A DNA stretch of 64,000 nt from Chrysomallon squamiferum (lineage: Eukaryota > Mollusca > Gastropoda > Neomphalida > Peltospiridae), in assembly GCA_012295275.1 (NCBI GenBank), contig CM022670.1, forward strand, positions 24,068,255 to 24,132,254, in the 5' to 3' direction. A program made the translations under genes and the position numbers. Below, piece after piece: positions 34,772 through 48,907 of the stretch (positions are counted from its first letter, which is position 1; each line of letters begins with the position of its first letter). The notes beneath the pieces are model-generated. The model was not told where the DNA came from. It searched no databases and worked only from the letters and a program-made list of their open reading frames with translations.

Positions 34772-36870
34772 TATATTATAATAATAATAATAATAATAAT
34801 ATATAAAAATAATAATTACCCATTTTTATTATCAAATGTGCTAAATAAAGGCTTGTCAGTTTCAACTTAATTGGTCAGATTTGCATGTTGTCATTCACAC
34901 AGTGAAAAGGCTTTTTCACTTTTTATGGCTATGAATATCTTTTGGAAAGTAGTAATTTATATGGTAACAGATATATTATGATTTTACTTAGACAAGATTA
35001 ACAAAATAGTTTATTATAATAGTCACAGTGTTTTTTTATTTATTTATTTTTTAATTATACTTATTAAAAAATGAATATTCTTTTATATATAATTATATAT
35101 TTTATTTAAAAAACTCCTATTTAAAAATTGTTATTCCTTTCATTACAAAATATCTTTATATGTATGTATGTGTATGTGTATTTCTGTGTGCATGTAACTG
35201 ACACATGCATGTGTATACACATATATGCATACATATGACATATAGACACAGATACATGTATGTTTCTTTATATGTATGAATAGAAATATATACATTTCTG
35301 AACAGCTAGATACTCTTGTTTCCATACTGAAGATTTATGAACATGATATATTTGTAATGATAATTCTTATTCTAAATATTTGGCTGTTGGCCATAACACA
35401 TATCAGTGTATTAAAAACAACAAATGCCATTTTAATGTTGTTAAAGGAGTGTTACTGAATTAGAGTAATTTCTTTGAAACATAATTATACACATTAAATA
35501 AACAACAGACGTTTTTCAACATTCAGTAAAATGGTATAATGTCATAATGTCATCTTTATATTATATATTTTTTAACAAGTGGGCAAGTTTTAATAGATAT
35601 TAGAAAAACCATAGATGGTATGAATCAATTATACTTGTCTCGTGTGTTAATACTGAGTTTGTAAAATTATTTTTTATTTTTTTAAAGGAAATTGTAATAG
35701 TATATTTTTGTAAACTTGTTCAGATATTAATTTATTTAAATGATATTATTATTTTTTTTTTTTCCTATTTTATTGATATTTAATAATAATAGTAAAAATA
35801 ATGAAGTAATTTTAAAACTGATTTAATTAAATAATTTTAAGTATTATTTGTAGTTTCTGTTAATGAAGAATACCATTTTTTTTTTTCATCTAATTTTTAA
35901 AATTGTCATTTAATATCTATTTAACAAATTAATAATAAACCTAAGAAAACAAGCATGCTGTTAAGTGCTCATTTACATTTACTTCACTTTTAAAAAGCTG
36001 AAATAACTAATTTTGTTATACTGACATTTCTTATTTCCTGCATGGATGATTAAAAAAAGAAAAAAAAAAAAAAAGTACTTCCCTTTTAGCATTTTTCTAT
36101 TACTCCAGTTCTGGCTTTCAAAATTATAAAATCATTCGTTAGATATTAACACAAATGTAAATAAATTGAGATAAATTTCTACTATTTTTCTGTTTTTGAA
36201 GAGGTTAATGTATCAAGAGGGAACGCTATCCTTTTCATGTTAGGCCTATATAATACAGTGCTTCAGTTGTGTCATATTTAAAATACACTATTTGCCTTTC
36301 ATGTTTGCAGTACATTAGAGATTAAACAGAATTTTGTTTCTTTACTCAGATGTCAGAAGTCACTCTCTGGGTTATTCTGTATCAATAGAAACTATTACCA
36401 AGATCATGTATTCGTACGAAAGACTGCTAAACCTCATGTTTGATATTCATTAGTACTTAACAGCTATTATTGTAATTCGCAAGAAAAGCCACCGACATGT
36501 AGTACATCAGTGAACAGCCATGAAGTGTCTTTTCCATATATATTATCTGGTGTGGGTTTTTTTTTTTTATCTTTTTTTTTAAATATCACATTTGTTGATC
36601 AGACAATTGTGGGCATTGCTTTTCTGCTTGTAATGAAAACGACAGTTGGATGTGTGATGCCTGGTTAAGTGAGGACCCCTCCTGCTTCACTGTGGACAGC
36701 TGTGTACAGATTGTTACAAAAGCAAACACAGAAGGTGACAGAGTAAATGTTGCTGTTTGTTTCCAAAGACTTACGATTGCCTGGATTTTAGCCGAATTAC
36801 AAGTACTGTAGGAATTTTCTGTCTGAAATAAAATATATATAAGAAAATGTATGATTACTTTTTTTTATTT
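33886..36870. other. AT-rich probable intron, no coding segment seen
   Basis: Contains (ACATAT)n and (AAT)n at about 34726-34803, a TATG/CATG-rich tract at about 35155-35285, and several T-runs. A patch near 36590-36800 is less AT-biased but has no supported exon. Confidence 0.5.
34726..34803. repeat. (ACATAT)n and (TAA)n compound microsatellite
   Basis: Five ACATAT-type units are followed by a TA run and then about eight TAA/AAT units. Confidence 0.85.
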
Positions 36871-36879
36871 ACAAAGCTA

Positions 36880-37012
36880 ATTGTGTTTTGATAACAAAAA
36901 AGGATTTTGTTTCTGATATCAAAGAGATTTAGTTCAATATTTTTTAATTGTGTTTTGATAACAAAAAGGATTTTGTTACTGATATCAAAGAGATTTAGTT
37001 CAATATTTTTTA
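36880..37012. repeat. Tandem duplication, two copies of about 66 bp
   Basis: ATTGTGTTTTGATAACAAAA followed by GGATTTTGTTNCTGATATC and AAAGAGATTTAGTTCAATAT occurs twice head-to-tail with one substitution and one A-run length change. The near identity suggests a recent duplication. Confidence 0.9.
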
Positions 37013-37261
37013 AAGACAGCTCCTTTTGTTTATATTACAGTTTTAAAAAAATATTTATTATGATTTTATTATTTATTTTATTACATTATTTTTATAAGCT
37101 ATAATATATTAAATTTTTAACCTACAGTATATTAATTTAGTTAAATGTTTTTTTTTTTATTAACTCTTAGTTTGATGCATAATTCTCGTTAATCACTGAA
37201 ATATTGCCTCAAATCTGTCTATAATTATTGTCAGTTCCATGCATCACTTTGTCAAGCTAAC

Positions 37262-37440
37262 AACACTTTTCAGCACTAACAAACAAACACAAACAACACT
37301 TTTTAGCACCGTTAAACACATACAAACAACACTTTTTAGCACTAATGAAAAAAATATGAACAGCACTTTTTAGTGCTAATAAAGAAACACTAACAAACTT
37401 TTTAATGTCAATAAACAAATGTAAACTGCACATTTTAGGG
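37262..37440. repeat. Degenerate tandem repeat, about six copies of a 32-35 bp unit
   Basis: The unit is roughly ACAACACTTTTTAGCACTAA followed by an A/C-rich spacer such as ACAAACACAA. Later copies drift (AGCACTTTTTAGTGCTAATA, AAACTTTTTAATGTCAATAA). It lies about 330 bp before the WW-domain exon. Confidence 0.8.
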
Positions 37441-37769
37441 CCATCAGATATTCACAATTTTTTAACTATGAGATCTTTTTAATTCTGCTGTTTTGAAAAC
37501 AACTAAACATGACCAAAAAAAATGCCCTTTTTTTTACCTGCACCCAGCCCCTTTTGCAGTCTGGGGGAAGCACTAATATATATACATATATATTTTCACA
37601 TTTTCAGATTCTAATCATTATGATCAAGTAATAACTCGAGCAGAAGGAACTTCTGTATAAAACTGAATGTGAAATGTTTTGGAAAGTACAGAACAAGTTT
37701 GGTGATTATAATGGGAGCAGAGCATTTTTCACGTACCTGCAAGGAGACATAGCATAGCTACTGTCAGGA

Positions 37770-37867
37770 ATGGTCTCCAAGGCAAATGTGCTTCAGAAGA
37801 TTAACTTGGAGCTTGAAGAAGGATGGGAAGCCAAATTAAGCCCAGAAGGACGAATCTACTATGTCAA
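37770..37867 (+). CDS. First coding exon of a WW-domain protein (partial)
   Basis: ATG at 37770 follows an in-frame TAG at 37755-37757 and opens 32 codons ending in YYV plus AA|GTGAGT, a strong phase-2 donor. The peptide reads MVSKANVLQKINLELEEGWE then AKLSPEGRIYYV. L-x-x-G-W-E, the P-x-G-R turn and Y-Y-V, with Asn or Lys next, are the first two strands of a WW domain, which binds proline-rich ligands. The second tryptophan must come from another exon, which I could not find in the window. The sequence somewhat recalls the WW of GAS7 and of other adaptor proteins, not enough to name it. The exon may begin after an acceptor at 37607 (CACATTTTCAG) as part untranslated, or at a start near TATAAAA at 37656. 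Confidence 0.7.
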
Positions 37868-39729
37868 GTGAGTACATTGTCATTATGAAATCAATGATTT
37901 TTGGCTTGAGTTTGAATTGCAGTGGAATAAAAATTGTCTGAGTGTCCTCGTGTCAGTTCTTCCAACCGTCTGGTTTTCTTAAACATTTTTCAGTTAAGTA
38001 TGAGGTTTGGTTTCTTATTATTACCTGCACTGTTGGAAGTAGATCCACTAAATGCATAGTGCATATATATATATATATAAACTAAGGAACAAATGTGTAC
38101 CTATTGACTGAAAACAGTGTTGTTTTTATTTTTAATTAAATACACAGAGATAATATAAAAACATATTTCATAAAAAAAAGTAATATTAATGATAACTCAT
38201 GTTTTACCTTTCTGTTCTGCTTGGATGAAAATAATCATCATCATCATCATCATCATTGTTATTAATTCAGGCACAACAGAAGTGATGTATAACATGATTA
38301 CTCGAAACAGTGTCATCTGATCATATTTACTTTTTCTGATTCCATTTTAGCTGAAATTTGGTAAAGTAAACGGAATATCACATAATAAAATTTTTACTGA
38401 ATTTATTCTGAGACGCTCAGCAAAACTGCTTCATGATAAATCCTCTGAAATGTGTAAAAAGCCATCAAATGTGTGAATAATTCCCATCAGTAATAATATT
38501 ACTTTCAGTGCTGTAACTCCACCAGCAGATAAGAAACCGGTGATAAATCTTTGATTTCATCATAAGTGTTGGCCATTTGAGAAACATTATCACACCATAT
38601 CACTTAAATAAACGTTATTAGCAGAAGTAATAAAAGTGGTTTAAGACCAGGAAATTAAATTACAGAGACACCTACTGGAAGTAATGGGCTTCGCTTCAAA
38701 CTGTCCCTGCATGAAACTCAATTTCTCTGTAGATAACCCCGCTCTGTGAGACTAATAGTTGTATCCACCGTGCACATGTATGTGTGTGTGTGTACATGTG
38801 TATCGATCTGTATTTGTGTGATGTAATTATATACGTCTGTGTTTGAGAATGTGTCTGAATGTATGAAAATAATAATAATTTGTTAAAATATATGTGTTTA
38901 TTATATTTATTTGCTGGCTGTTAAATTTGATCACAGATCATTGAAGAGATCATCTTCCTAAATCATAACTATATTTAATACACTAAATGTATCTCAAATG
39001 TATTTAAATTAAACAGCAACAAATATCCTACAATAATAAATTTAAAAAAAAAACAGACATACATGCACACAGATCATTTAACTATAATTAAAGTTTATTG
39101 CTAATTTCACAGAAATAAATTCATACATAGATACATTTACACTTTTGATGTTGTCATATATTAACAGTGTAATACTCTGTTGTATAAAATCACTGAATTA
39201 TTCCTTTTTTTTAAATAAATAAATATGTGAGATCTACAACACCTGACACAACAGTGCATGTTATTTATCAAACGATCTACAATGTTTGTTGAGTCAGACT
39301 TGTTAACATGCTTATCTACCTGTAAGGTAAATATACGGTTAACAGTAAGTACTACTGTAGAGACAAAACCAAAATGATTAAAAAAAGAAAGAAAAGAAAG
39401 TCAGTAAAGTGACAGTGTCTAATGTAATCATATTACAGTAACAGTATTAAATGAAACTTCAGCAGTACAGACAATATTAAATGTAACAACATAGTTATAA
39501 CATTAAAGGTAACTGCATCATTTCAAACAGTATTAAATGAAACTATAGTAGAGAGAGTATTAAATATAGGCAAAGAATAGTCACAGTGTTAAGTGATATC
39601 AAAGCAGTGATAGTATTAAATGCACTTATTAAGACTGTAGTACTGACAGGTGACTACATGTTCATGACTTTTAAACACGACTATGATACACATGTTTTAT
39701 GTTTTTGTTACTGATCTAACTAACTGTCT

Positions 39730-39832
39730 ATCTAGCTATCTATATCTATCTATCTATGTAACTATATATATATATATATGTGCGTGTTTGTGTGTGTGTG
39801 TATATATATATATATCCGTGTGTGTGTGAGTA
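39730..39832. repeat. (TATC)n, (TA)n and (TG)n compound microsatellite
   Basis: TCTATCTA units, then TA, TG, TA and TG runs in succession. Confidence 0.85.
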
Positions 39833-40713
39833 TCAAAAAATTGAAACAAATATTTTCCATGACTACTAAATTGTAACGAAAATCTTCAAAGGAACAAAAC
39901 AATATAATTATATTTAAAAAAAAGAAAAAAAAAAGAATTATGTATATTTATAAACGTTCTGGAATTTTGTTCAGAAGTCATTTCATAATTAGACTGTGAA
40001 ATAACAATAGTTGTATATGCTCGTGTTACTTATAATGTACACTTAAATATGAGAAAAAACCAGTTAGCACACATTGTATGTAGGTTAATGAGTTGTTTGA
40101 AAGGACAAGGAAATGCTTTATATGACAACAGATAAAGCCACACACTTTACAGTATTTGTCTTAATTATAGCAATTATCGGTTTCTTATGTTTTCTCTGTT
40201 CTTTATTATTTTTGTTCCTAATGGTTAAAAAAGAGAAAAGATATATATACATTTGAAATATATACTTAAAAACATCAATAATAAAAATATATGTATTTAT
40301 GTTTTCAGTGTAATTACTAAAGTTAATGTTATTTATAACATGTCATCTATAAATATGTTTGTCATTTTTCCTTGAATTTGTCTTTAATTATTATATTTTT
40401 AAATTGTAATTTTTAATATAGTGATATGATAAATAAAACATTTTATATCTTCATATTTTTAAGAACTACACATAACAATCATCAGATAAAGTTACCTGTA
40501 CTTTTCTGTATTTACAGTCAGTGTGATTTTGACAACTCTGTTATGTTACCTGTCTGAAAAACATAATTTCAATAAAACCCTTCTTTGCATTTCAAAGCAA
40601 AATGCCATTTGCATTAAAGATTAACACTTTTGATAATGTTATCTGAAGAATTGGTGTATAAATGGTTTGGAATATATATAAATATTTTATTGCACTAGCA
40701 TGCATAAAGACAT

Positions 40714-40714
<1 letters not shown>

Positions 40715-40783
<69 letters not shown>

Positions 40784-40788
40784 ACACA
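40715..40788. repeat. (CA)n microsatellite, about 37 units
   Basis: CA repeat interrupted only near its right end by a single GA. It is the inverse of the (GT)n tract 270 bp downstream. Confidence 0.95.
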
Positions 40789-41056
40789 ATGTTCCTGAAA
40801 ATATTTTAGAGAATATTAGAATAAAGTTTTTGTGATGTCCAGAGATTAAAGGCTGCTGAACACAACTGTTTCTAAATGTGCAGACTGATTTAATGCAAAT
40901 ATTTTACTTAATATTTAAATTTAAAAAAAAGTATTATACTAACTATGTTGATAATGAAAATGACCAATTAAATTTAAAGATAAACACTTCAAAGGTTTCG
41001 ATTTTAAATACAAAGTTAGATTTTTTGCCAGTTTGTGTTTGTTTGTATGTGTGCAT

Positions 41057-41059
<3 letters not shown>

Positions 41060-41129
<70 letters not shown>
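41060..41129. repeat. (TG)n microsatellite, about 35 units
   Basis: Uninterrupted TG/GT run, complementary to the (CA)n tract at 40715-40788. Confidence 0.95.
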
Positions 41130-41131
<2 letters not shown>

Positions 41132-41564
41132 CATAATAATTAGTAAATTATAGACAGCAGATAACACATTATCACCAAGAAGCAGTTCAGAAGAAATAGG
41201 TCTTAATGTTTAGTTTTATTTCTGTCAGTCATGATATGTTGATGTTAATGGCAGGTTAATGTTAAAAAGAAATGTCAACAGTAAACTAGTGTGTATCTTA
41301 TCTCAGAATGTAAACTCAAACCTGTCTGTATATAAGTATTGGAACACTGCCAGAATATATTCATAATAAACTCACTCGCATGCTATGTTTAACAATGAAA
41401 AACCATTTCTTCTAAAGTATATACTGATATTTGATTTGTGGACAAAGTCTTAACATGTAAAATATCACTTTGTAGTACAATGATCCAAATGTTATTCCTT
41501 TCTATATTTAATCCTTTTATGGGGAGGTTTTACTTATCTTTTTAATATATATATGTATATGTGT

Positions 41565-41567
41565 GAA

Positions 41568-41607
<40 letters not shown>

Positions 41608-41620
41608 TGCGTGCGTGGGT
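41565..41620. repeat. (GT)n microsatellite ending in GCGC/GTGC variants
   Basis: GT repeats followed by GTGCGCGTGCGTGCGTG. Confidence 0.9.
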
Positions 41621-44600
41621 ATTTGTATAGATACCTCAGTTGTTCTTTATTTATTCTGAAACCTGTTATTTATGTGCCCCATGTTCCTCAAACAACATAA
41701 AAGCAATTTTCCTATTTCTGTGGGGCAACCTGTTAATGTAAATGTTTAGTTTAATACAACATTGTACACAACCCTTCATTATACTTAACAGTGTGTTTTT
41801 TTTTGGTGTATTTTTCATTGTATATATTAAATATGTTTGTACAGATACTGAATCTGAGTAATGATTTATTCATAATCATGTTATTTATGTGCCATATGGT
41901 ACCACTAACACAAAACCATTTTGACTCTTTCAGTAAAGGTGTGAAAAAAGCGGTATAATACAACAATTACTTACTGAAAAAAAAAAAAATAATAATAATA
42001 ATAATAACTGTAAAGTGTAATGTGTACAATATTATACAGAATCTTAAATTGTAAGGTAGTATTATTGTTATTTTCCTTGATTATATCTTTCTTGATAACA
42101 GTGTTTTTAATTCTTCTTTATCTTTTTTAATTTTAATATGTATTTCTATGATATAGCTTTATGTGATGAGTTCTGTATATTATTTATGTTACACATACCT
42201 CCCAACTATAAAATTACTAATATGCTGGACAACTTACTAATGCATAAGCAGAATATAATACAATGCATACCAACATTTTTATTTTGTTTATTCTTTCTTT
42301 TAATAATGATATTGTTTTTCTAAATTATTATTTTTGTGGGATTTTAAAAAAAAAAATTAAAAAATATAAATAGGTACATCTCTTAACATAAAAAAAAATT
42401 AGTTCCATAACTGTTTTATTAAAATTATGTTATTAGTTTTTCTTTCAATGGAATTTCAGCTAATGAGATATTTTCCATTATTTATATGCTTTTTATTTTT
42501 ATATATATTTTTTTTATAGGATTCAGTGTCGCATCTTGATTATTTTGTGCTCTGTGCATGATGCAGGCTAATCACTTCTCTGATTTAAAGATAATAGTTT
42601 GTTGCTACTGTACCAGTACTAATTATTTTTAGATGAGTGTCCTGTTTTCACAGTAGGATGAACCACAGCAGCCGTATTACTTGTTTGTACATGTCCTTTG
42701 ATAATGAAATTGATTGTACTTACCGTTGCCAGGGTAATGGCATGCCTGTATTTAATTATTCTTTTTATACTCTTAAGTATGCGTACAGACATGCTGTTTA
42801 TTACAAAACAGAAGAGCCAGGTATTATAAAAATATGGATTGTTACCTGTCTGCTGTAGAAAGATGTATAATTTTTTTTTTATAGCCTAACAGTGAATATA
42901 CGTAATCCTTTGTTTAATCAGAATTATTATTTTATCTTTGCTTGACTTTTATGCTGAGGTTCTGTACCAAGAATATTGATTACTTACCTTTCTTTCTTCT
43001 TTGTTTATTCTGCCATATTCATGCTATTGTGTGTGTTTATGTGTCTGTTTTACAAACAATTTATGGATGGTTGTAAATAAAACATGTTTTGCATGTCGCA
43101 GAACTTATAGTAAGCATACAGCATATTTAACTGTTACAAAATATTGCATCTGGAACCCAAATATAGTGTTCTAATTTGTGCCAACTGCACCATTTTTTTT
43201 TTCAGCCTCCAGAGTACTGTAAGACATAGTGTTTATAAAAAATTAAATAAACAAGGAACAAGACACATACACACATATACAGAGATATGATGACATATAT
43301 AAAAATATAATTTTTATACAGATTCATGTACAGATAACCTGATGTCTGCAGAAAATCTCTTTAACAAATGAATGGGTGTAATACAAAATCTCAGCCCAGA
43401 ATCATTCAGGCTGTGGCATTAAACTGTGATGATTCTATTAATGATGTAATATTCATTATAAAGAAATTTAAACTCAGTGTAAAAACGTCTGGTAAAATAT
43501 AGTCATTACAGGTCAATATATCTGAAACTATCATTTTACAAATTACAGTATAAAAATCAAGGTGGATAATCTATTTAAGGTGACTGAATTTCCATAGAAA
43601 CATTCTGTAACTAACACTGATGTCTATACTAGCATAATTGTTAATTTTGTAAATCAGTTTTCTGATTGATATTTTGTTTTTGATGGATTAATTATCCGAA
43701 GATGATCAATGTATTAATGAAAAATAAAACTTAAGTGCAGAAGAAAATTAATCCAGACTGACTGAGTCATTAATCATTGTCAGAGATCTGTTAATAATAA
43801 TGTAACCTTTGACACTGACATGACTGTAGGATCAGCTCCAGTTCCCAACAATACAAACGGTGTATCAAGGCTATGGATATACCAGATACACTGTTTCAGT
43901 ATTTAATGTGATATAACTGATTATAAAAAATGTCATAGCCTGAATCTGTCAAGAATATTTTGTTCTGTAGCAAATGACAGGAATAAAAATGGAAAATGCC
44001 TATTTCAAAATCTCTTTTATTGGCAAACTTTATTATTAGAAAAGGTTTGTGCTAAGCCAAATAATGTACACATTGTAATGCATTTAGGCTGCTGAAACCT
44101 TTTTAAAAATAAATTTGACATTTGTGTTGCCTCACAGACATGTAACAACACATTTTTTTTACTTGTGATTTACAATTTTCTAGCAACAAGTGAAAAAAGC
44201 ACGCAGTCAGGCTGTACTAAGTAGCAATCAAACGCAACCAAGTAGATAAAGACATCTTGATTATAGTATTTCGTGTGTTATTAACGCTTATAAAGATATG
44301 GTTAACCTAGGCTGTCAGTGCTGTTTCCTTGCTCATCAGTGTCAGGCAAATTATATCTCCAGAGACAGAATTCTATTCTGTGTTGTCATTCTTTGAGGCC
44401 ATTTTCATGATTCCATTAGCATAACAAAGGAAATGACTTGCATTAGTGTCGTCCTTTACATGGCATTCATGTGTTAAATCTCCCTCTACTGGATACAGTT
44501 ATTATCCTCCTAATTGTCGCCATTTTATTTCTTTATTTCTTATTTTAAAACACATTTTTATTTTTTTTTCATTTCTGTTTAATATATTTTTAAACATTTA

Positions 44601-44630
44601 AACAGTTGTTGTTTTTTTTGGATACAATTT

Positions 44631-44658
44631 TTTTTAATATTTTTTTTTTTTTTTTTTA
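44631..44658. repeat. T-rich homopolymer tract
   Basis: Nearly pure T run; another T-run lies at about 44899-44921. Confidence 0.8.
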
Positions 44659-45054
44659 TTATTATTTTTAATGCATGCCATTCCTTTCAAGGAACTGTTT
44701 AGTATGGAGGTGATGTAGTCGATGATTTGCAGAAAATCTCCATACATCCCTGCAGGATTACAGTTCTTCCCATACAGTCTGTTAGAAAGAAAATCACCAC
44801 ACTTTTCACATGTAATTATCTGGGTTTGTGGCATTATATCCATTACTGCTGCTTGCTGTTTGCTGTAAGAAAATTAGGTCCAACAAGAAGATTTGCCTTT
44901 TTTTTTTTTTTTTTTTTTTTTCACATCAACACCTAGCTTATTACTCAGACCACCAAATGAGATCACAGAGTCTATGTAGTCATTTCAGATTTGAATGAAT
45001 TAATAGATTGTTTTTGTAATGAAGTACAAAGAGAAAAAAAAAAAATGTGTTTAT

Positions 45055-45139
45055 ATAATAATAATAATAATAATAATAGTAATAGTAATAGTAATAGTAA
45101 TAATAATAAAATAATAGTAATAGTAATAATAATAATAAT
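45055..45139. repeat. (ATA)n/(GTA)n trinucleotide microsatellite
   Basis: AAT units mixed with AGTAAT units. The plus-strand frame gives poly-Asn and is not a gene. Confidence 0.9.
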
Positions 45140-46969
45140 TACAGTAAAAATAACAAGAACTGAAACAATCTTAAGGGTGTAATCACTTTATATTTTTAAA
45201 AATCTATTTTATATTCACTATATTTAAAGAAATATGTAAACAAATTATATTTAATGCATATATAAAAAAATTAATTTACATTATCGTCAATACATTTTAA
45301 GGTTAATCATTACTAGCTGTCAAAAGTTTATTTATTTATTTATTTACTAATGCACAATGATTACAATGAAAAACAAATGGCTGCAACTCTGTTGGCTTTA
45401 GTCTTTAATTAGCAATATGAGATTTTTAATAAGATCCTTCCTTTAGAGGGGAAAACACTTATCATGGTGTTTAAATAATGTAAAAATTTTCCTGTAAAAT
45501 CACAGAGTTAAATAATCAAAAGGTTATTGTTCTAATCAATGCATTGCAGTCTGTTCCTTTCATTACTGTGCACCAAAAAAAAAGTCAGATTGTTTTTATG
45601 ATGTTTTATGAAAAACTGAATGTGCATCTCTTATAAATTTTAGTACATCCCCACCAAAAAACAAAATTTAATAATTTTTAATTCAGTGAAAACTTTATAC
45701 TTTTTCTATTTATTTTACTGTCTCAACAAACTTCTTCTGATTAGATGCAATCAACATTTTATTGTTCTTCAGTTTAAGAGAAAGCATCTGGACAATAAAA
45801 GGTTTCCAATCTATCACGATTTTTCTATTTTATGTTTTTTTCTTCTCTCTGGTTTCAGCCATAAAGTAGACTATTATGTTCCAGGCTTAATCCAGTTGAA
45901 TAAAAATGTTTTGTGTGAATTCCTCTCTGCTGCTGCGCAGCACCAGGCAGTAATGGTGTTTTTATTGATGGAGCTGCTACCATTAGTGACAAGAAATAAA
46001 TCTGGATGGTACCCAGTGGAAGGTGACAATTACTAAACTGTTCTGAAGCTGCTTGACTTTAAACTGACAGTGAAAAAAAGCCAATTACAGAAGACTGGCT
46101 ACTGAAGAGTTTAAATAATTTATTTTGTAAAAAATTTTATTTTTATTTTTTTTTTCACCCAGCTTGACATTAAATAAGGAAACAGGTTTTTAAATATTAT
46201 TTATTTTAAACTTTTTGAATTTGATTTAGATAGACATGAAAGAGAAATTATTCATTTCCTCAGAATTCTCTGTTTATTTTTGCCTGTCATTATGAATTGT
46301 ATGTGATGCCTGATGTTATAAAATAACTTTGTGTGATAATTGTTTTTTTGTCTTAATTTTGTTTTATACTAAACCTTTTAAAAGGACATCACCAGTATAA
46401 TAGGGGACAAATATATATTTTAAATATATAATACTAATTCTTAATTGCCTGGATGGTCTAATTACACTATACAATAAAAACAAAAATAAGGAAAGAAATA
46501 TATTATGATGAATCATTTAGCAAATATTTAAGTCTTGCCATGTAGACTGACTTTGTGTTTGTAATTTCTTGTCATGCAGATCACTTTTGTGACCAAGCAG
46601 AACTGGCTGCTATTTTTAACTTAATTATTCATTGGTTTGTAATGACATCAGGAACACACCGGTCACTGGTGGAAAATCCAGCTCTAGTTGATGTACAACA
46701 TAGACTGCCAGTCCTGATCTGCAGTGACAACATTACCTTGCTGATTGGACACTGCTCATTCGAGCCACCTGAGAAGGGCAAAGTGAAAACAATTTAGTTG
46801 AAGGATTTTTCACTGAAGATAGCCTCATTTTCAGCTTATCGGAATATCCATCTGTCCACTCGTATATATTCATGTCACCAAATGTTTATTAACATCTATT
46901 GATTTATCTTTGTCCATCTGTAAACAAGTACAGGCATTTCTCTCATCCATTCCTCCAGTCAAAACCATC

Positions 46970-47150
46970 AGATCAATTATCCATCCATTGATTCATTCAT
47001 TCATCATGATCCATCCATTATACATCCATCCAGCTGCGAATCAATCAAACAAATGAACTGAACCAAGCAATAGTTTGACCAGTAAACCTGTTAATAAACA
47101 AATCATCCCATCTGTCAGTTTGTCCGTCCATCAGCTCATCCAGCCACGAA
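46970..47150. repeat. Degenerate CATC/CCAT-type simple repeat
   Basis: Irregular CATCCATC, TTCATTCATT and CAATCAATC blocks, an old decayed tetranucleotide repeat. A similar but fresher tract closes the window near 63.94 kb. Confidence 0.6.
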
Positions 47151-48907
47151 TATCCCTCCCATGCCCACCGCCCTCCACACATCACTTCTGACAATCCTCT
47201 TTTAAAGTTGTTCTTGTAATGCTGGTGAAGATTACAGCTGAACAGTGTTTGGCAATTTAAATAATTTAAAGCGCCTTCTTTCCCAGTCTGCAGGAAATGC
47301 TGAATGCACTGTCACGTATCCTCACAGCTCACTGTTTAACTTTGCCTTCAATTGATTTTTTTTTTTTTTTTTATCTCTGTCCTGTATATGTTTGTTCATT
47401 TGCTGAAGTAAGTGTTGGCAGTACCCACCCTTCAGCTACAACAGATTGTCCATCCAGTAAACGTTGTACCTGATCAGCATAATTAAAGAAAGTGGGAGCT
47501 TAATTGCAATGATTGCAATGGATTTTTTGAGGATTTTGGCTCTAATCTTTCCTTGTGTATTTAGAACTATTCTCAGTAGGAACATGCCATGATGATTTTT
47601 TTTTTTTTTTTTTTTTTTTTGAATTCCAACATGCTGCATGTTTTAAATTCTTTTAAAATAATTATAGATGGGTTAAAATGTTTTATTAAATTTAAACAAA
47701 TTTTTTTAAACTTGATTTTGAATATCCTTTTTTCATACTTGAATTTTATTACATATTTTGTTTGGTATATATATATATATATATATATGTGAGCATAATA
47801 GACAAATAAAATAATATAAATCCAGTTTTAATAAATTTAATTATTCTAATTACATATTATTATTATAACTATTATTTTTTTTTTTTTTTGTATATCTAGT
47901 TTTAAAATAACCTTTTTGTATTGCACTAGATCTAGTACATTTTACATCAAATAATAATATCAATGTTATTTAGTTGTTAAGTCCTGTTCACTAATAACCT
48001 CTGTTTCTGTGAAGTGGAAAAACATGTTATAATGCATGAACACACAAAAACTGACAAGCAGTAAATGACAAAAAAAGATGGTTCTGGCAATTAGAATTTG
48101 TTGGGTTTTTTTTCATTTGTGATGTACAAAGGAAGAAAATCCTCTACTGAAATTTAAAATAATCCAAATGAAAACAACTGGGGGTGTAATCTGATTTGAA
48201 AAAAAAAAAAAAAAAAAAAATACCAACCAAAGACTCATTAAAATCACTTCAAATTATTATTTTTGTCCTTTTCTAGTGATTTCTCATTAATTATAATTTG
48301 ATTTTTTAATCTGGAAATATTTTTAACTGAGACAGATTAATGGTATTTTGGTTCTGTGGTTTTGGTTTTAATTTATTAATACTGAGCTTTTTGGTGTTTT
48401 TTGTACCTGATTTATTCTGTAACAATAAAAGATAATAATCATATTTATTGCTGATAATAATATAAATTAGTTATTTAAAATTACAAATGTCTGAAATAGT
48501 TATAATTTTATATCCTGTCAAAATCTTTTAACTCTGTGATATAGATGACAAAAACGACTTAATAATACAGGTAAAGGTATTGTGTGTGTATTGAGTAATA
48601 ACTGCTTGTTATAACTGAAACATATTTTCATTAAATCTACTGCTTTTTTTCCTATACAGGAATTTGATTTTATCTCCTGTGCCTTGATTCTTGATATTAA
48701 TAATTTTTAAATGCTTTTAGCCAATGAAGAGGTTGTAATTTTAATCATGTGAATGCTAGTCTAGCGAAAAAACATATTTTGCCAGTTTCCCATTCCAGTC
48801 AGTTCTCTATGATTTATTAATGGTCATCATAGACACTTTACTGTATATTATAAAATGCAAGTGAAAGATACATTGCTGCTTATTAAATATACAACATCTT
48901 GTATGTG

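Noticed and set aside
40592-41167. Cys/Val- and His/Thr-repeat open frames on both strands
   Set aside because: Direct products of the (CA)n and (TG)n arrays.
45859-46036. Possible second exon of the WW gene (acceptor CTGGTTTCAG, reading HKVDYYVPGLIQLN)
   Set aside because: It joins in phase as YYV-NH but lacks the T-x-W-x-x-P half of a WW domain and has no good donor; probably chance.
46577-46797. Open segment after a GTCATGCAG acceptor (FCDQAELAAIFN and onward)
   Set aside because: In the phase left by the WW exon it stops after four codons, and no family is recognised.
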